Shown in pieces: positions 33,709 through 41,947 of a stretch of 64,000 nucleotides of DNA. The stretch covers positions 1 through 64,000 of the forward strand of contig NCGL01000002.1 of the NCBI GenBank assembly GCA_002256935.1, in the 5' to 3' direction. The DNA comes from Bdellovibrio sp. 28-41-41 (lineage in GTDB: Bacteria > Bdellovibrionota > Bdellovibrionia > Bdellovibrionales > Bdellovibrionaceae). Position numbers and translations under genes: made by a program. The notes under the pieces were generated by a model. It made no database searches, had not been told where the DNA came from, and was given only the letters and a program-made list of their open reading frames with translations. Position 1 is the stretch's first letter. The number at the start of each line of letters is the position of its first letter.

Positions 33709-33905
33709 AACTTTCTTTTGAGCTAAAGGCCGCACTTTATGTCCTGTGTCTGTGTGACGTCTCCAACCACTTATTGTTTTGTAAGTATTTTGGCAGTGTT
33801 GTTGATCTCATCAATGATTTTGGTTGGATCAAATCGGATGTTTTAAAAATTATTGCTCCGGAAATACCCCCCTACGTTTCTGGGCGCTCAAAATATAACA
33901 ACTAG
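33705..33905 (+). CDS. Small unknown protein ending the accessory operon
   Basis: A 66-residue frame starting at TTG inside the last codons of the previous gene. It contains a moderately hydrophobic N-terminal part with three cysteines (LYVLCLCDVSNHLLFCKYF). There is no clear ribosome site, so expression would rely on coupling. It might instead be non-coding. Confidence 0.4.
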   Translation: MKLSFELKAALYVLCLCDVSNHLLFCKYFGSVVDLINDFGWIKSDVLKIIAPEIPPYVSGRSKYNN

Positions 33906-33909
33906 AACT

Positions 33910-33941
33910 AAAACGACCATGGAAAAATCAATGATCGTTTT
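33910..33941. terminator. Probable terminator of the accessory operon
   Basis: A hairpin with arms AAAACGA (33910-33916) and TCGTTTT (33935-33941), extended inward by CAT/ATG, lies five bases after the last stop codon. The A-rich and T-rich ends allow it to act in both orientations. Confidence 0.5.
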
Positions 33942-34041
33942 ATTGAGCTTTCCTGATCGAAAGTTAGTTTCTTTATTTTTAATTCGATAGCACGGACTCT
34001 TTTCTTTAATCAACGAAGCGTTTGCGAATTACAAACAGAGA

Positions 34042-34629
34042 TTATATACGAACCGTGATACTTAGCTTTGGATCTTTGTAGTCTAGGCTACAAAATGCCA
34101 TGCCCGGCACATTCCACTTCTGTCTACCTAATTGAACCGCCTTTAGACGTTTCCTAATTTTAGCCTCCATGGCGGAACTTACCGGCGGCCATTTCTTAGT
34201 TTTAGTCTGAAGCTGCAAAGTTATGTGCGATAACCACTTTAGCTTACCCAGGCTCACAAGCGAATGCTGATGCCATTTTAAAAATACATCTTTGTTCTGA
34301 TAGATTACCTCTAGATTATGAAATTTAAAATGAATTTCAGCAAACTCTTTACGATCAATTAATGATTTAAATTTTGCGACGACTAACCGACACAGAGCCC
34401 ACCGACTAGCATACGTCTTTTTATCTGTGGCTGCCTTAAACTGATGAATCCAAGAATCGACATCAGACAGGTTCAGCACCATGCCTGATTCTGGATCTAT
34501 GGGGCCCTCAAAGCCTAACGTAATTTGGACGGATTCTAAAATGACGGCCGATTTGCTTGCTAATTTAGGTGTGGAAATACGGGCAAACATCTCGAACCGC
34601 CTTAGAAACGTCGGCTGGATGTTTGCCAT
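34042..34629 (-). CDS. Unknown protein, possibly a degenerate PTPS/QueD-like protein
   Basis: A 195-residue protein. The segment VQITLGFEGPIDPESGMVLNLSDVDSWI resembles the GMVxDFxxLK region of 6-pyruvoyl-tetrahydropterin synthase/QueD enzymes, but I see neither the zinc-binding HGH motif nor the LDH motif. If related, it has probably lost that activity. It follows the PpiD-like gene by a few bases on the same strand and is probably co-transcribed with it. Confidence 0.5.
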   Translation of the reverse strand: MANIQPTFLRRFEMFARISTPKLASKSAVILESVQITLGFEGPIDPESGMVLNLSDVDSWIHQFKAATDKKTYASRWALCRLVVAKFKSLIDRKEFAEIHFKFHNLEVIYQNKDVFLKWHQHSLVSLGKLKWLSHITLQLQTKTKKWPPVSSAMEAKIRKRLKAVQLGRQKWNVPGMAFCSLDYKDPKLSITVRI

Positions 34630-34634
34630 GAATA

Positions 34635-36227
34635 CTACTCAAGAACCATTGGATTAATTTGAACGTTGCTCGTGCTTCTGAATTGCTGAATCCAGTCGTC
34701 TTGCAATTGGTTCGAAGCTTGCTGAGTCATCGATTTTGATTCGTTTTTGTTTTTATCTAGCTCAACAGTTTTCGTGTCTTTTAAATGCAAAACATAGTGC
34801 AAGTTTCTTACTGTCACTAGTTGTTTAGACAAAGTGCTTTTTGGAGTTAATTCTAGCGCCGCCATCTTTAACTCTTTTTCCATTAACTTAGGAATTTGAG
34901 CCGCATCAAGACTGAAGAACCCTGTTTCGTCCCAGCTTAAACCCATGTTTTTTAAAGCAGCATTAACCGCGTCTACTTGGCCTGATTTCAAACTCTCTGC
35001 TAACTGTGTTTGTAGAATTTCGAATTTGTCTTTACCTAGTAATTCAGCTGCGATTTTTTTATCGACTGTTGCTAGCTCAGCTTTGGTTGCTGCTTTACGG
35101 TCAGTTAACTTCACAAGTTGATATGACGTGAAACCTTTAACAGGAGCCGAAACCTTGCCTACTTCTAAAGAGAACGCGGCGTTTTCCAATGCCATTTCTT
35201 TTTCACCGCGAGCAAAATAACCAAGTTCACCTTTTTTATTTTTAGTGCCCACATCATCAGAGTATTTCGCTGCTAATTGTCCGAAATCTTCAGTTGCCGC
35301 TTTAGTTTGAACGTCCATGATTTTATCCATAGCTTTCTTTTCTGAAGCGGGATTACCCGGAGTAAAGTTAGCGATAATAACTTGTGCAGACACTTTTTCT
35401 GGAGCGTCGTATTTTGAACGGTTCGCTTCAAAGTAGCTGTTCACACGTTTTTTAAATTCGTCTTTAGCCAGGTGTTCAGTGATCTCGGCATCAGATACCG
35501 CCACTTTTTTACCTTGCTCTTCACGATCTAATTTTACGAACTGGATATTCCATTGCTGACGGCTAAGTTCGTTCAATTTATCTACTTCTAATTGAGATGG
35601 GCGAGATGTTGACTCAAATAATTGGCGTGTTCTTTGTGTCTGAACTTGTTTTTTGATTTTGCTCTCGAAGGTTGTTGGTGACAGGCGATTCGCTTCTAAA
35701 AGTTGGAAATAGTAAGACGGTTGGAATTGGCCGTCTTTTTTGAATTCGTTCATATCTTGGATAAAGCTTAGGATTTCTTTATCAGATACCAGAATGTTTT
35801 CATGCTCAGTCGCTTGCGACAACAATTCTAATTGAACCAATGACTCGACCGCTTGACGGCGCATCGCTTTTTGTCGCTCTGGGTCGAAGGTGATCGGCTG
35901 ACCAAACATCTGTGCATAGTATTCTTGCATTTTTTGGATCCGCTGCTCTTCCTGAGAGAAATCAGCAAACGAGATAAACGCACGATTCACACGAGCTGCA
36001 CTCGAACCACCACTCATGCCCCCATGGTCACTTGGTAGACCGAAAAATACGAAAACGACAATGATCGGTAAGCCAAACAGCAGCGTTCCGATGATTTTCT
36101 TAGAGCGATCCCTAGACCGTAGCATTGCTTTTAGCTGATCATAGGTCGAATGACTTTGTGGGGTTACATCTTTCATCGCTTCTGTGTTCTGGTTTTCACG
36201 ATTTTCGCGGCCTTTTCTTGTATCCAT
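34635..36227 (-). CDS. PpiD/SurA-like peptidyl-prolyl isomerase
   Basis: A 530-residue membrane-anchored periplasmic chaperone. A cytoplasmic basic N-terminus is followed by one helix (about residues 43-62), a SurA-type N-terminal chaperone domain (about 75-215) and a parvulin domain from about 277 to 375 (SAQVIIANFTP; FGQLAAKYSDDVGTKNKKGELGYFARGEK). The layout matches PpiD, which assists newly exported proteins, although it is shorter than E. coli PpiD and has only one recognisable parvulin domain. Confidence 0.8.
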   Translation of the reverse strand: MDTRKGRENRENQNTEAMKDVTPQSHSTYDQLKAMLRSRDRSKKIIGTLLFGLPIIVVFVFFGLPSDHGGMSGGSSAARVNRAFISFADFSQEEQRIQKMQEYYAQMFGQPITFDPERQKAMRRQAVESLVQLELLSQATEHENILVSDKEILSFIQDMNEFKKDGQFQPSYYFQLLEANRLSPTTFESKIKKQVQTQRTRQLFESTSRPSQLEVDKLNELSRQQWNIQFVKLDREEQGKKVAVSDAEITEHLAKDEFKKRVNSYFEANRSKYDAPEKVSAQVIIANFTPGNPASEKKAMDKIMDVQTKAATEDFGQLAAKYSDDVGTKNKKGELGYFARGEKEMALENAAFSLEVGKVSAPVKGFTSYQLVKLTDRKAATKAELATVDKKIAAELLGKDKFEILQTQLAESLKSGQVDAVNAALKNMGLSWDETGFFSLDAAQIPKLMEKELKMAALELTPKSTLSKQLVTVRNLHYVLHLKDTKTVELDKNKNESKSMTQQASNQLQDDWIQQFRSTSNVQINPMVLE

Positions 36228-36411
36228 ATTTTCTCTCTTTGTTGAACGAGTTCAAATCGAAGCTTAAATAACACCTTTTTTTTGAGGGCTTTTCAAGTCA
36301 AAACTTCGGCTACCGCCCCTAAGAAGTGGTGTGCCAATATGGTCTTATTATGTGTTGATCGGGTTCCGGTGTTCATTTAGACTTAATGTACGCACTTTTA
36401 GGAGCTCATTT

Positions 36412-37272
36412 TTGAATTTTTTAAATATAAATATAAAAAAACTGATTTTCTTTGTTTTCGTTCTGGTCATGCCTTTGATCACGATAAACATGGAAGAAAA
36501 ACAAAACGATTCGGAATGGTTTAAACAACCGTTTTCATGGTTAGCCGGGCATTTCCAAGGTTTCTTCTATGACTACAGTGCCGGCGTAAAAACTACGACG
36601 GGTCAGTATTTAAACTTAATTCATATTAAAAAACAAAATGAAAGCTTGAAGAATCAAAATCAAGAATTGTCGACTCGTCTTTTAAAGTTCGACGAAATCA
36701 ATCAGGAAAACTCACGCCTAAAACAACTTCTCACATTTCGTGAATCAACGAAGATGGATTTAATAGCAGCGCAAGTTATCGCGCGCGATTTGATTCCTGA
36801 TCACAGCACTATCACTATCAACAAAGGCACTGTTGATGGATTGAAAGAAGGCCAAGCTGTCATGACACTGCAAGGTGCTTTGGGTTATGTTTTCAAACCG
36901 CTCAAGAAAACGTCTCACATTCTTTTAATGACAGATCGTTACGCTGTGATCGATGGCGTGATTCAACGAAGCCGTGCTCACGGCATTGTTGAAGGTAAAG
37001 GAAAAACCGGAGCTGTACTGAAATATGTCGAGCGTACAGAAGATGTTCGCCCAGGTGACTTAGTTGTTACCGGAGGCTTAGATAATATTTTCCCCAAGGG
37101 ATTTCCTATTGCGATTGTTGAATCGGCAGAGAAAAAACAAATCAGCGTATCTTTAAAAGTAGATTTAAAGCCGCTAGTTGATTCTGACAAAGTGGAAGAA
37201 GTTTTTGTCGTGTTGAATGCTAAAAACCAAGATATGTCAGAGGTTGTAGTGCCAACGGAGATTAAAAATTGA
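36412..37272 (+). CDS. mreC: Rod-shape protein MreC
   Basis: A 286-residue bitopic protein of the elongasome. It has one N-terminal helix (about residues 10-27), a coiled coil (about 73-105, HIKKQNESLKNQNQELSTR), and the beta-barrel MreC domain with AQVIARDLIPDHSTITINKG and GVIQRSRAHGIVEGKG. TTG 36412 is chosen because AGGAG lies seven bases upstream and gives a normal short N-terminus; a longer frame from 36331 has no ribosome site. No mreB gene precedes it here. Confidence 0.9.
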   Translation: MNFLNINIKKLIFFVFVLVMPLITINMEEKQNDSEWFKQPFSWLAGHFQGFFYDYSAGVKTTTGQYLNLIHIKKQNESLKNQNQELSTRLLKFDEINQENSRLKQLLTFRESTKMDLIAAQVIARDLIPDHSTITINKGTVDGLKEGQAVMTLQGALGYVFKPLKKTSHILLMTDRYAVIDGVIQRSRAHGIVEGKGKTGAVLKYVERTEDVRPGDLVVTGGLDNIFPKGFPIAIVESAEKKQISVSLKVDLKPLVDSDKVEEVFVVLNAKNQDMSEVVVPTEIKN

Positions 37273-37808
37273 AATTTTCTCGATTAAGGATCATTCACGG
37301 TCTGATATTCTTTTTCCTTACTTACATTCTGTGTAGTTTCCAAACGGTAGTGTGGTTTCAAATTTTTGGATCTCTAGCATCTCCGTTTTTTTGTTTTATC
37401 CTGTTTGTTTATTTCGGTTTGGATAAAGAAGATTGGAAATCAGTTCTGTACTGTTACTCTTCGATTTTTATTTATTCACTGTTTAGTTATGCGTCCCTAG
37501 GCATCTTGATGCTGACATGTTTGTTTAACTACATTCTGCTATATGTGGTTAAGAATCGCGTCTACTGGCCCGGAGCCGCCTACTTTACATTGATCACTGG
37601 TGTTTCAATGACTCTGTTCAATGTAATGTACATGGTGAATTCTTATCTGTTTGAACCCCATTTTTCGCCGTTCTTGATTTGGGATCGATTGTTCCAAATT
37701 CTATCGACGACATTAATTGCTTTTTATTCCTACCCGGTCATTAAACGTTTAGATATTTTGTTTAAGCCAGAAATGCCATCTGAAGTTCACGGAGAGTTAA
37801 ATGGCTGA
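37269..37808 (+). CDS. mreD: Rod-shape protein MreD
   Basis: A 179-residue hydrophobic protein with about five membrane helices (starting LRIIHGLIFFFLTYILCSF), the length and topology of MreD, which bridges MreC to the PBP2-RodA synthase. It overlaps mreC (TTGA) and mrdA at its two ends. Sequence conservation in this family is low, so the call rests mainly on topology and gene order. Confidence 0.8.
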   Translation: MKFSRLRIIHGLIFFFLTYILCSFQTVVWFQIFGSLASPFFCFILFVYFGLDKEDWKSVLYCYSSIFIYSLFSYASLGILMLTCLFNYILLYVVKNRVYWPGAAYFTLITGVSMTLFNVMYMVNSYLFEPHFSPFLIWDRLFQILSTTLIAFYSYPVIKRLDILFKPEMPSEVHGELNG

Positions 37809-39792
37809 TTATGTAAGTAACCCCGACGAATCAAAAGAGTATTGGGGCCGTTATAAATATATTTATGTTTTAGTTGTCACTACGTTTCTGGTTTTCTCGC
37901 TTCGACTTTGGTACCTGCAAATTATTTCGGGTTCTGAACTGCGCGATTTCTCGGAAAAAAACAGGATCAAACAGGTCAAGATTCCAGCACCTCGTGGTTT
38001 ATTACTAGATCGTCATGGTAAGTCACTGGTACAGAATCTTCCAGGCTTTGAAGCGATCTTAACTCCTCAGTATATCGTTAACCTCGATGAGATGGCCGTG
38101 CGCCTGGCGCCAATCTTGGGAATGGAACCTGACAAGATCGTGACACGTGTTCAACGCAGTCGCCGAGTGAATGGACCGTTTGCTACTATCCGCCTGAAAG
38201 AAAATTTAACTCGTGAAGAAGTGTTTCGTTTAAAACGAATCAATTTAGATACGCCCGGGTTAGAAATTCGAGAAACAATCATTCGCCACTACCCGCTTAA
38301 ACAAAATGGCGCTCAGCTTTTTGGTTATGTGAGTGAAATCTCGAAAAAACAATTGCCTTTATTGAATGAACTGTACAAAGGCGTCTTGAAATTTGAACAA
38401 GGCGATATCATTGGTAAGAGTGGTTTAGAAGAAAATCTAGAACGCGAAGTGCGCGGCCAAGATGGCGTTAGCTTTATTCAAGTCGATGCTCACGGACGCG
38501 AAACAAGCCTGCGCAATCCAAACATCATTGGCGACAAAATTACAGATCAAGATGCGTCCCACGGCAACAACGCCGTGCTGACGATCGATCGCGATATTCA
38601 AGAAGCGGCTCATAAATCGTTTACCGATTTAAAACGTATCGGTGCCGTGGTAGCGATGAAATCAAATGGAGAGATCCTGGCTTGGTTATCAGAACCATCG
38701 TTTGACCCGAATGAATTCGCCACAGCGATCTCGTCACAAACTTGGAGCACGTTGATCAACGATCCGTTCAAACCACTTCGAAATAAAGTTATTCAAGATC
38801 ATCACTCACCGGGTTCAACGTTCAAACCTTTGGTAGCATTAGCGGCTTTAGAAGAAAAGAAAATCACGGATACCCAAATGGTCTATGCGCCGGGTGTATT
38901 CTACTTTGGCCGTCGTCCGTACCATGATCATCAAAGAGGTGGTCAAGGTTACGTAAACGTTTACGATGCGATTGAGCGAAGCTCGAACGTGTTTTTTTAC
39001 CAAATGGGTATCAAGCTTGGTATCGAGAAAATGCACGACTACATTTCAATTCTTGGTGTCGGTCAGAAAACGGGAATCGAGTTAGCACGTGAAGTTCCGG
39101 GCATTATGCCAAACTCAGCATGGAAAAAACAAAATCGTGGTGAAGAATGGCAAGAAGGTGAAAATCTAAGTACTGCCATCGGTCAGGGGTTCGTAAATAC
39201 GACACTGATGCAAATGGTGATTGCCTACAATACGATTGGTCTTAGCGGAAAAGTAGTTAGACCCTATGTAATTCAAAAAATATTGGATCAAGAAGGTAAA
39301 GTTCTAAAAGAAAACTTCCCGCAAGTGTTACGTGACGTTACGCAAGTTCAACCGAACGGCGTAAAAATTTCCGATCGTACGTTTGCTGTCGTTCGCGAAG
39401 GCATGCGCCGTGTGGCTAATGGTGATCGCGGAACCGCTCGCTTCTGGAAAATTCCAGGGGTCGAAATGGCGGGCAAAACGGGAACATCACAAGTTATGAA
39501 CTTTTCGGCAGATCAAATTTATTCTAATTGCATGTCGAAACCCATTCACATGCGACATCATGGTTGGTATGTGGCGTTTGCCCCAGCCATTAACCCAGAA
39601 ATTACAGTCGGCGTTTTAGCAGAACATTCGTGTCACGGCAATACTGGTGCGGCTCCGATCGTTCGTGATGTGATCCAGGCCTATTTCCAAAAGTATCATC
39701 CAGAAGTTATCGAGGAAGGCTTAAAAGCTATGAAAACTAAGAAAGCAAAAGCACCGGTTCCAGAACCAGTGCCGCTTCTGGACGGAGAGTAA
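37801..39792 (+). CDS. mrdA: Penicillin-binding protein 2
   Basis: A 663-residue class B transpeptidase for cell elongation. One N-terminal helix (about residues 17-37) is followed by the PBP dimer domain (GLLLDRHGKSLVQNLPG) and the transpeptidase: active-site SxxK in SPGSTFKPL near residue 338, SxN in SSNVFFYQ near 395 and KTGTS near 558. The C-terminus ends in a Lys/Pro-rich tail. It overlaps mreD by eight bases and is followed directly by rodA, its glycosyltransferase partner. Confidence 0.95.
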   Translation: MADYVSNPDESKEYWGRYKYIYVLVVTTFLVFSLRLWYLQIISGSELRDFSEKNRIKQVKIPAPRGLLLDRHGKSLVQNLPGFEAILTPQYIVNLDEMAVRLAPILGMEPDKIVTRVQRSRRVNGPFATIRLKENLTREEVFRLKRINLDTPGLEIRETIIRHYPLKQNGAQLFGYVSEISKKQLPLLNELYKGVLKFEQGDIIGKSGLEENLEREVRGQDGVSFIQVDAHGRETSLRNPNIIGDKITDQDASHGNNAVLTIDRDIQEAAHKSFTDLKRIGAVVAMKSNGEILAWLSEPSFDPNEFATAISSQTWSTLINDPFKPLRNKVIQDHHSPGSTFKPLVALAALEEKKITDTQMVYAPGVFYFGRRPYHDHQRGGQGYVNVYDAIERSSNVFFYQMGIKLGIEKMHDYISILGVGQKTGIELAREVPGIMPNSAWKKQNRGEEWQEGENLSTAIGQGFVNTTLMQMVIAYNTIGLSGKVVRPYVIQKILDQEGKVLKENFPQVLRDVTQVQPNGVKISDRTFAVVREGMRRVANGDRGTARFWKIPGVEMAGKTGTSQVMNFSADQIYSNCMSKPIHMRHHGWYVAFAPAINPEITVGVLAEHSCHGNTGAAPIVRDVIQAYFQKYHPEVIEEGLKAMKTKKAKAPVPEPVPLLDGE

Positions 39793-39793
39793 A

Positions 39794-40918
39794 ATGGATT
39801 TATCAATTTCATTAGAAGAAAAAACGCTCGTCCGTCGTTTAGATTGGAATATTATTTTAGTTATCTTGGCCTTGAATGTAATTGGCCTGATCAATCTTTA
39901 CAGTGCGACTCATGGACCGAATTCGAAAGAAGTGGAATCGCTATTTATCAATCAGATCGTTTGGTTGATTTCGGGCTGGAGTATCTTTTTCATTTCTACG
40001 CTTTTAGATTATGCGATCGTCTCGAGAATCTGTTACATCATCTACTTTTTCAACTTGCTCGCCATCTTGTACGTGGATTTCTTTGGTAAGATTGCTCTAG
40101 GCGCCCAGCGCTGGATCGATTTCGGCTTCTTCCGCTACCAACCGTCCGAGACGATGAAGCTCGCGTTGATTATGTTAATGGCAAAAGTACTATCGCAAAG
40201 AAACTCAATGGGCCAAGGCATGGGCATTAGAGAATTGATAGCGCCTCTGATATTAGTATTGATCCCGTTCGCACTGATCATGAAGCAACCCGATTTGGGA
40301 ACAGCAATGATGATCATAGCGATCAGCGGTTCGATGATCTTGTTCACGAAAGTGAAAAAACACATAATCGTCGGCGCGATTGTATTGATCTCGATCTCTT
40401 TGCCAATCGCATGGGAATACATTCTACATGATTACCAAAAAAATCGGGTATTAACGTTCTTATCCCCAGAAAACGATCCCAGAAAAACAGGCTACAATGC
40501 TTTGCAATCAAGATACGCGGTAGGTTCCGGTCAATTCTTCGGCAAAGGTTTCCGCAAGGGAACACAATCGCAATTAGAATTCTTACCAGAGCGTCACACT
40601 GACTTTATCTACTCGGTGCTGAGCGAAGAACATGGTTTTGTTGGCAGTATTACGACGATTGGTTTGTTCTGTATTCTGTTCTTCTTGGTACTTAGGATTG
40701 CGTATCAAGCACGGGATAAGTTCGGCGCTCTGATTGCGGTCGGGGTGCTCAGTTATATCTTCTGGCATATGTTTGTGAATGTCGGAATGGTTATTGGTTT
40801 GCTTCCCATCGTGGGGGTTCCTCTGCCGCTGCTCTCTTATGGTGGGTCGAGTATGTTGACTACGATGCTTGGTCTTGGGCTGATCTCTAGCGTTTCCTTC
40901 CGTCGCTATTTATTCTAA
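39794..40918 (+). CDS. rodA: RodA peptidoglycan glycosyltransferase (SEDS)
   Basis: A 374-residue SEDS protein with about ten helices. Conserved segments are FQPSE-like RYQPSETMKLALI near residue 115, the PDLGTAMM segment near 165, the loop sequence LPERHTDFIYSVLSEEHGFVG near 275 with its catalytic-region acidic residues, and VPLPLLSYGGSSML near the C-terminus. It polymerises lipid II together with PBP2, encoded immediately upstream. Confidence 0.95.
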   Translation: MDLSISLEEKTLVRRLDWNIILVILALNVIGLINLYSATHGPNSKEVESLFINQIVWLISGWSIFFISTLLDYAIVSRICYIIYFFNLLAILYVDFFGKIALGAQRWIDFGFFRYQPSETMKLALIMLMAKVLSQRNSMGQGMGIRELIAPLILVLIPFALIMKQPDLGTAMMIIAISGSMILFTKVKKHIIVGAIVLISISLPIAWEYILHDYQKNRVLTFLSPENDPRKTGYNALQSRYAVGSGQFFGKGFRKGTQSQLEFLPERHTDFIYSVLSEEHGFVGSITTIGLFCILFFLVLRIAYQARDKFGALIAVGVLSYIFWHMFVNVGMVIGLLPIVGVPLPLLSYGGSSMLTTMLGLGLISSVSFRRYLF

Positions 40919-40938
40919 ATTCTTTGTTCTGGAAAAAC

Positions 40939-40959
40939 CCCCGAAGTTTCTTTTCGGGG
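40939..40959 (+). terminator. Hairpin after rodA, probable terminator
   Basis: CCCCGAA (40939-40945) and TTCGGGG (40953-40959) form a 7-base stem with a 7-base loop, 21 bases after the rodA stop. The following sequence is T/C-rich (ATTGAACTTCTTTC) rather than a pure T tract, so termination efficiency is uncertain. Confidence 0.55.
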
Positions 40960-41199
40960 ATTGAACTTCTTTCTTCTAAATCTAGTTCTGGGTTGAACCG
41001 GGGATCTTCCTTTTGGGAGTTCTGTTTTTAGAGACATAAAAAAAGCCTGACTAGCCGCCCGCCGACAGTCCTCGCCGCGCGCCTTGCGCCGGCTGCGGAA
41101 CTCATTTTTTTCATGTCTCTAAAAACAGAACTCCCAAAAGGAAGACCGAGCTTGAATCGAAGATTTAGAAGAATGAAGTCCAATCCCTCAAAAGAAAAT
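40946..41199. repeat. Large palindromic unit 1
   Basis: An inner perfect inverted repeat of 33 bases (41005-41037 with 41113-41145) encloses seven A residues, a GC-rich core (41045-41104) and seven T residues. Outer arms also pair: 40960-40983 with 41161-41184 match at 22 of 24 positions. The unit lies between rodA and the small exported-protein gene. Its core carries the 18-base sequence GAGTTCCGCAGCCGGCGC on the minus strand (41086-41103), shared with unit 2. Possible roles are a bidirectional terminator, a structured RNA or one end of a mobile unit. Confidence 0.85.
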
Positions 41200-41329
41200 T
41201 TTACCCACGCCGCAGCCGTTTTTTTGCTTTTCATCGGCGGCTGGTCGAGGTCCCGGGGGCATTTTTTCTAGACGTCCCTATAGTGTGAATCTGCAGAGAA
41301 ATTGATAGAATAATAGAACGGAGGGTCGC

Positions 41330-41611
41330 ATGAGAAATCTAATTATTTTATCAACCCTACTTCTATCGATAAACACGTTCGCAATAGCCGAACGATGTCC
41401 GTCACTAAAATCCATTCGAATGAAAATGGAAACGATAGCGTCCAACATCGCCAATACTAATACGACTCGCACACCTGAAGGCGGACCGTATAAGCCGAAA
41501 CAAATAAAATGTAAAAATAAAAACTGCGAAATAAAAGAAATCGCAGACACACAGAAAAAATACGAAGCCGCATTAGAAAATTGCAAGAGATCAACTTCCG
41601 CACGCAGATAA
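41330..41611 (+). CDS. Small exported protein with FlgC-like rod motif
   Basis: A 93-residue protein with a signal peptide (MRNLIILSTLLLSINTF, cleavage near AIA|E at residue 20). Residues 30-54 contain RMKMETIASNIANTNTTR followed by TPEGGPYKP. This is very close to the N-terminal signature of the flagellar rod protein FlgC (SNIANxNTTRTPEGGPY). FlgC itself has no Sec signal peptide and is about 140 residues long. Four cysteines in the mature part (23, 61, 66, 85) suggest disulfides. GGAGGG lies six bases upstream of the ATG. The gene is isolated between two palindromic units; its function is unknown. Confidence 0.75.
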   Translation: MRNLIILSTLLLSINTFAIAERCPSLKSIRMKMETIASNIANTNTTRTPEGGPYKPKQIKCKNKNCEIKEIADTQKKYEAALENCKRSTSARR

Positions 41612-41693
41612 ACTAAACGCAACTCCGCGCCAATAACAGCCCCGCGACGAAAAGAAAAAAAACAGGCTGCGGCGCGGGTGAACTTTTTTTTGT

Positions 41694-41910
41694 AGTGACG
41701 GAACGTCGTTCTTAATTCGCGCAATTCAAGCTCAGTCTTTCTTTTGAGGGATTTCTTTTAAAGACATGAAAAAAACGAGTTCCGCAGCCGGCGCGAAGCG
41801 CTCGGCGAGGACTGCCGAGGCTTTTTTTATGTCTTTAAAAGAAATCCCTCAAAAGAAAGATCCCCGCCTCACCTCTGAACAAAGCGAATTAAGAACGACG
41901 TTCCGTCACT
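41694..41910. repeat. Large palindromic unit 2, inverted relative to unit 1
   Basis: Inner perfect arms of 32 bases (41736-41767 with 41829-41860) and outer perfect arms of 27 bases (41694-41720 with 41884-41910). The loop has seven A residues, a GC-rich core and seven T residues; the core has GAGTTCCGCAGCCGGCGC on the + strand (41777-41794). Within it CTCGGC/GCCGAG (41801-41806, 41814-41819) followed by T7 forms a good intrinsic terminator for + strand transcription. The unit sits between two convergent genes and so could serve both. Confidence 0.85.
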
Positions 41911-41947
41911 CCAAAAAAACGCATGGGGTTTTCCAAAAAAATTTTAA

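Noticed and set aside
41028-41234. Minus-strand frame sharing the peptide SSAAGA-R-ARTA with a + strand frame at 41766-42056
   Set aside because: The similarity comes from the shared GC-rich core of the two palindromic units, not from related proteins; neither frame has a ribosome site.
41278-41724. 148-codon minus-strand frame across the FlgC-motif gene
   Set aside because: It is the antisense shadow of the signal-peptide protein, which has a strong ribosome site and a recognisable motif.
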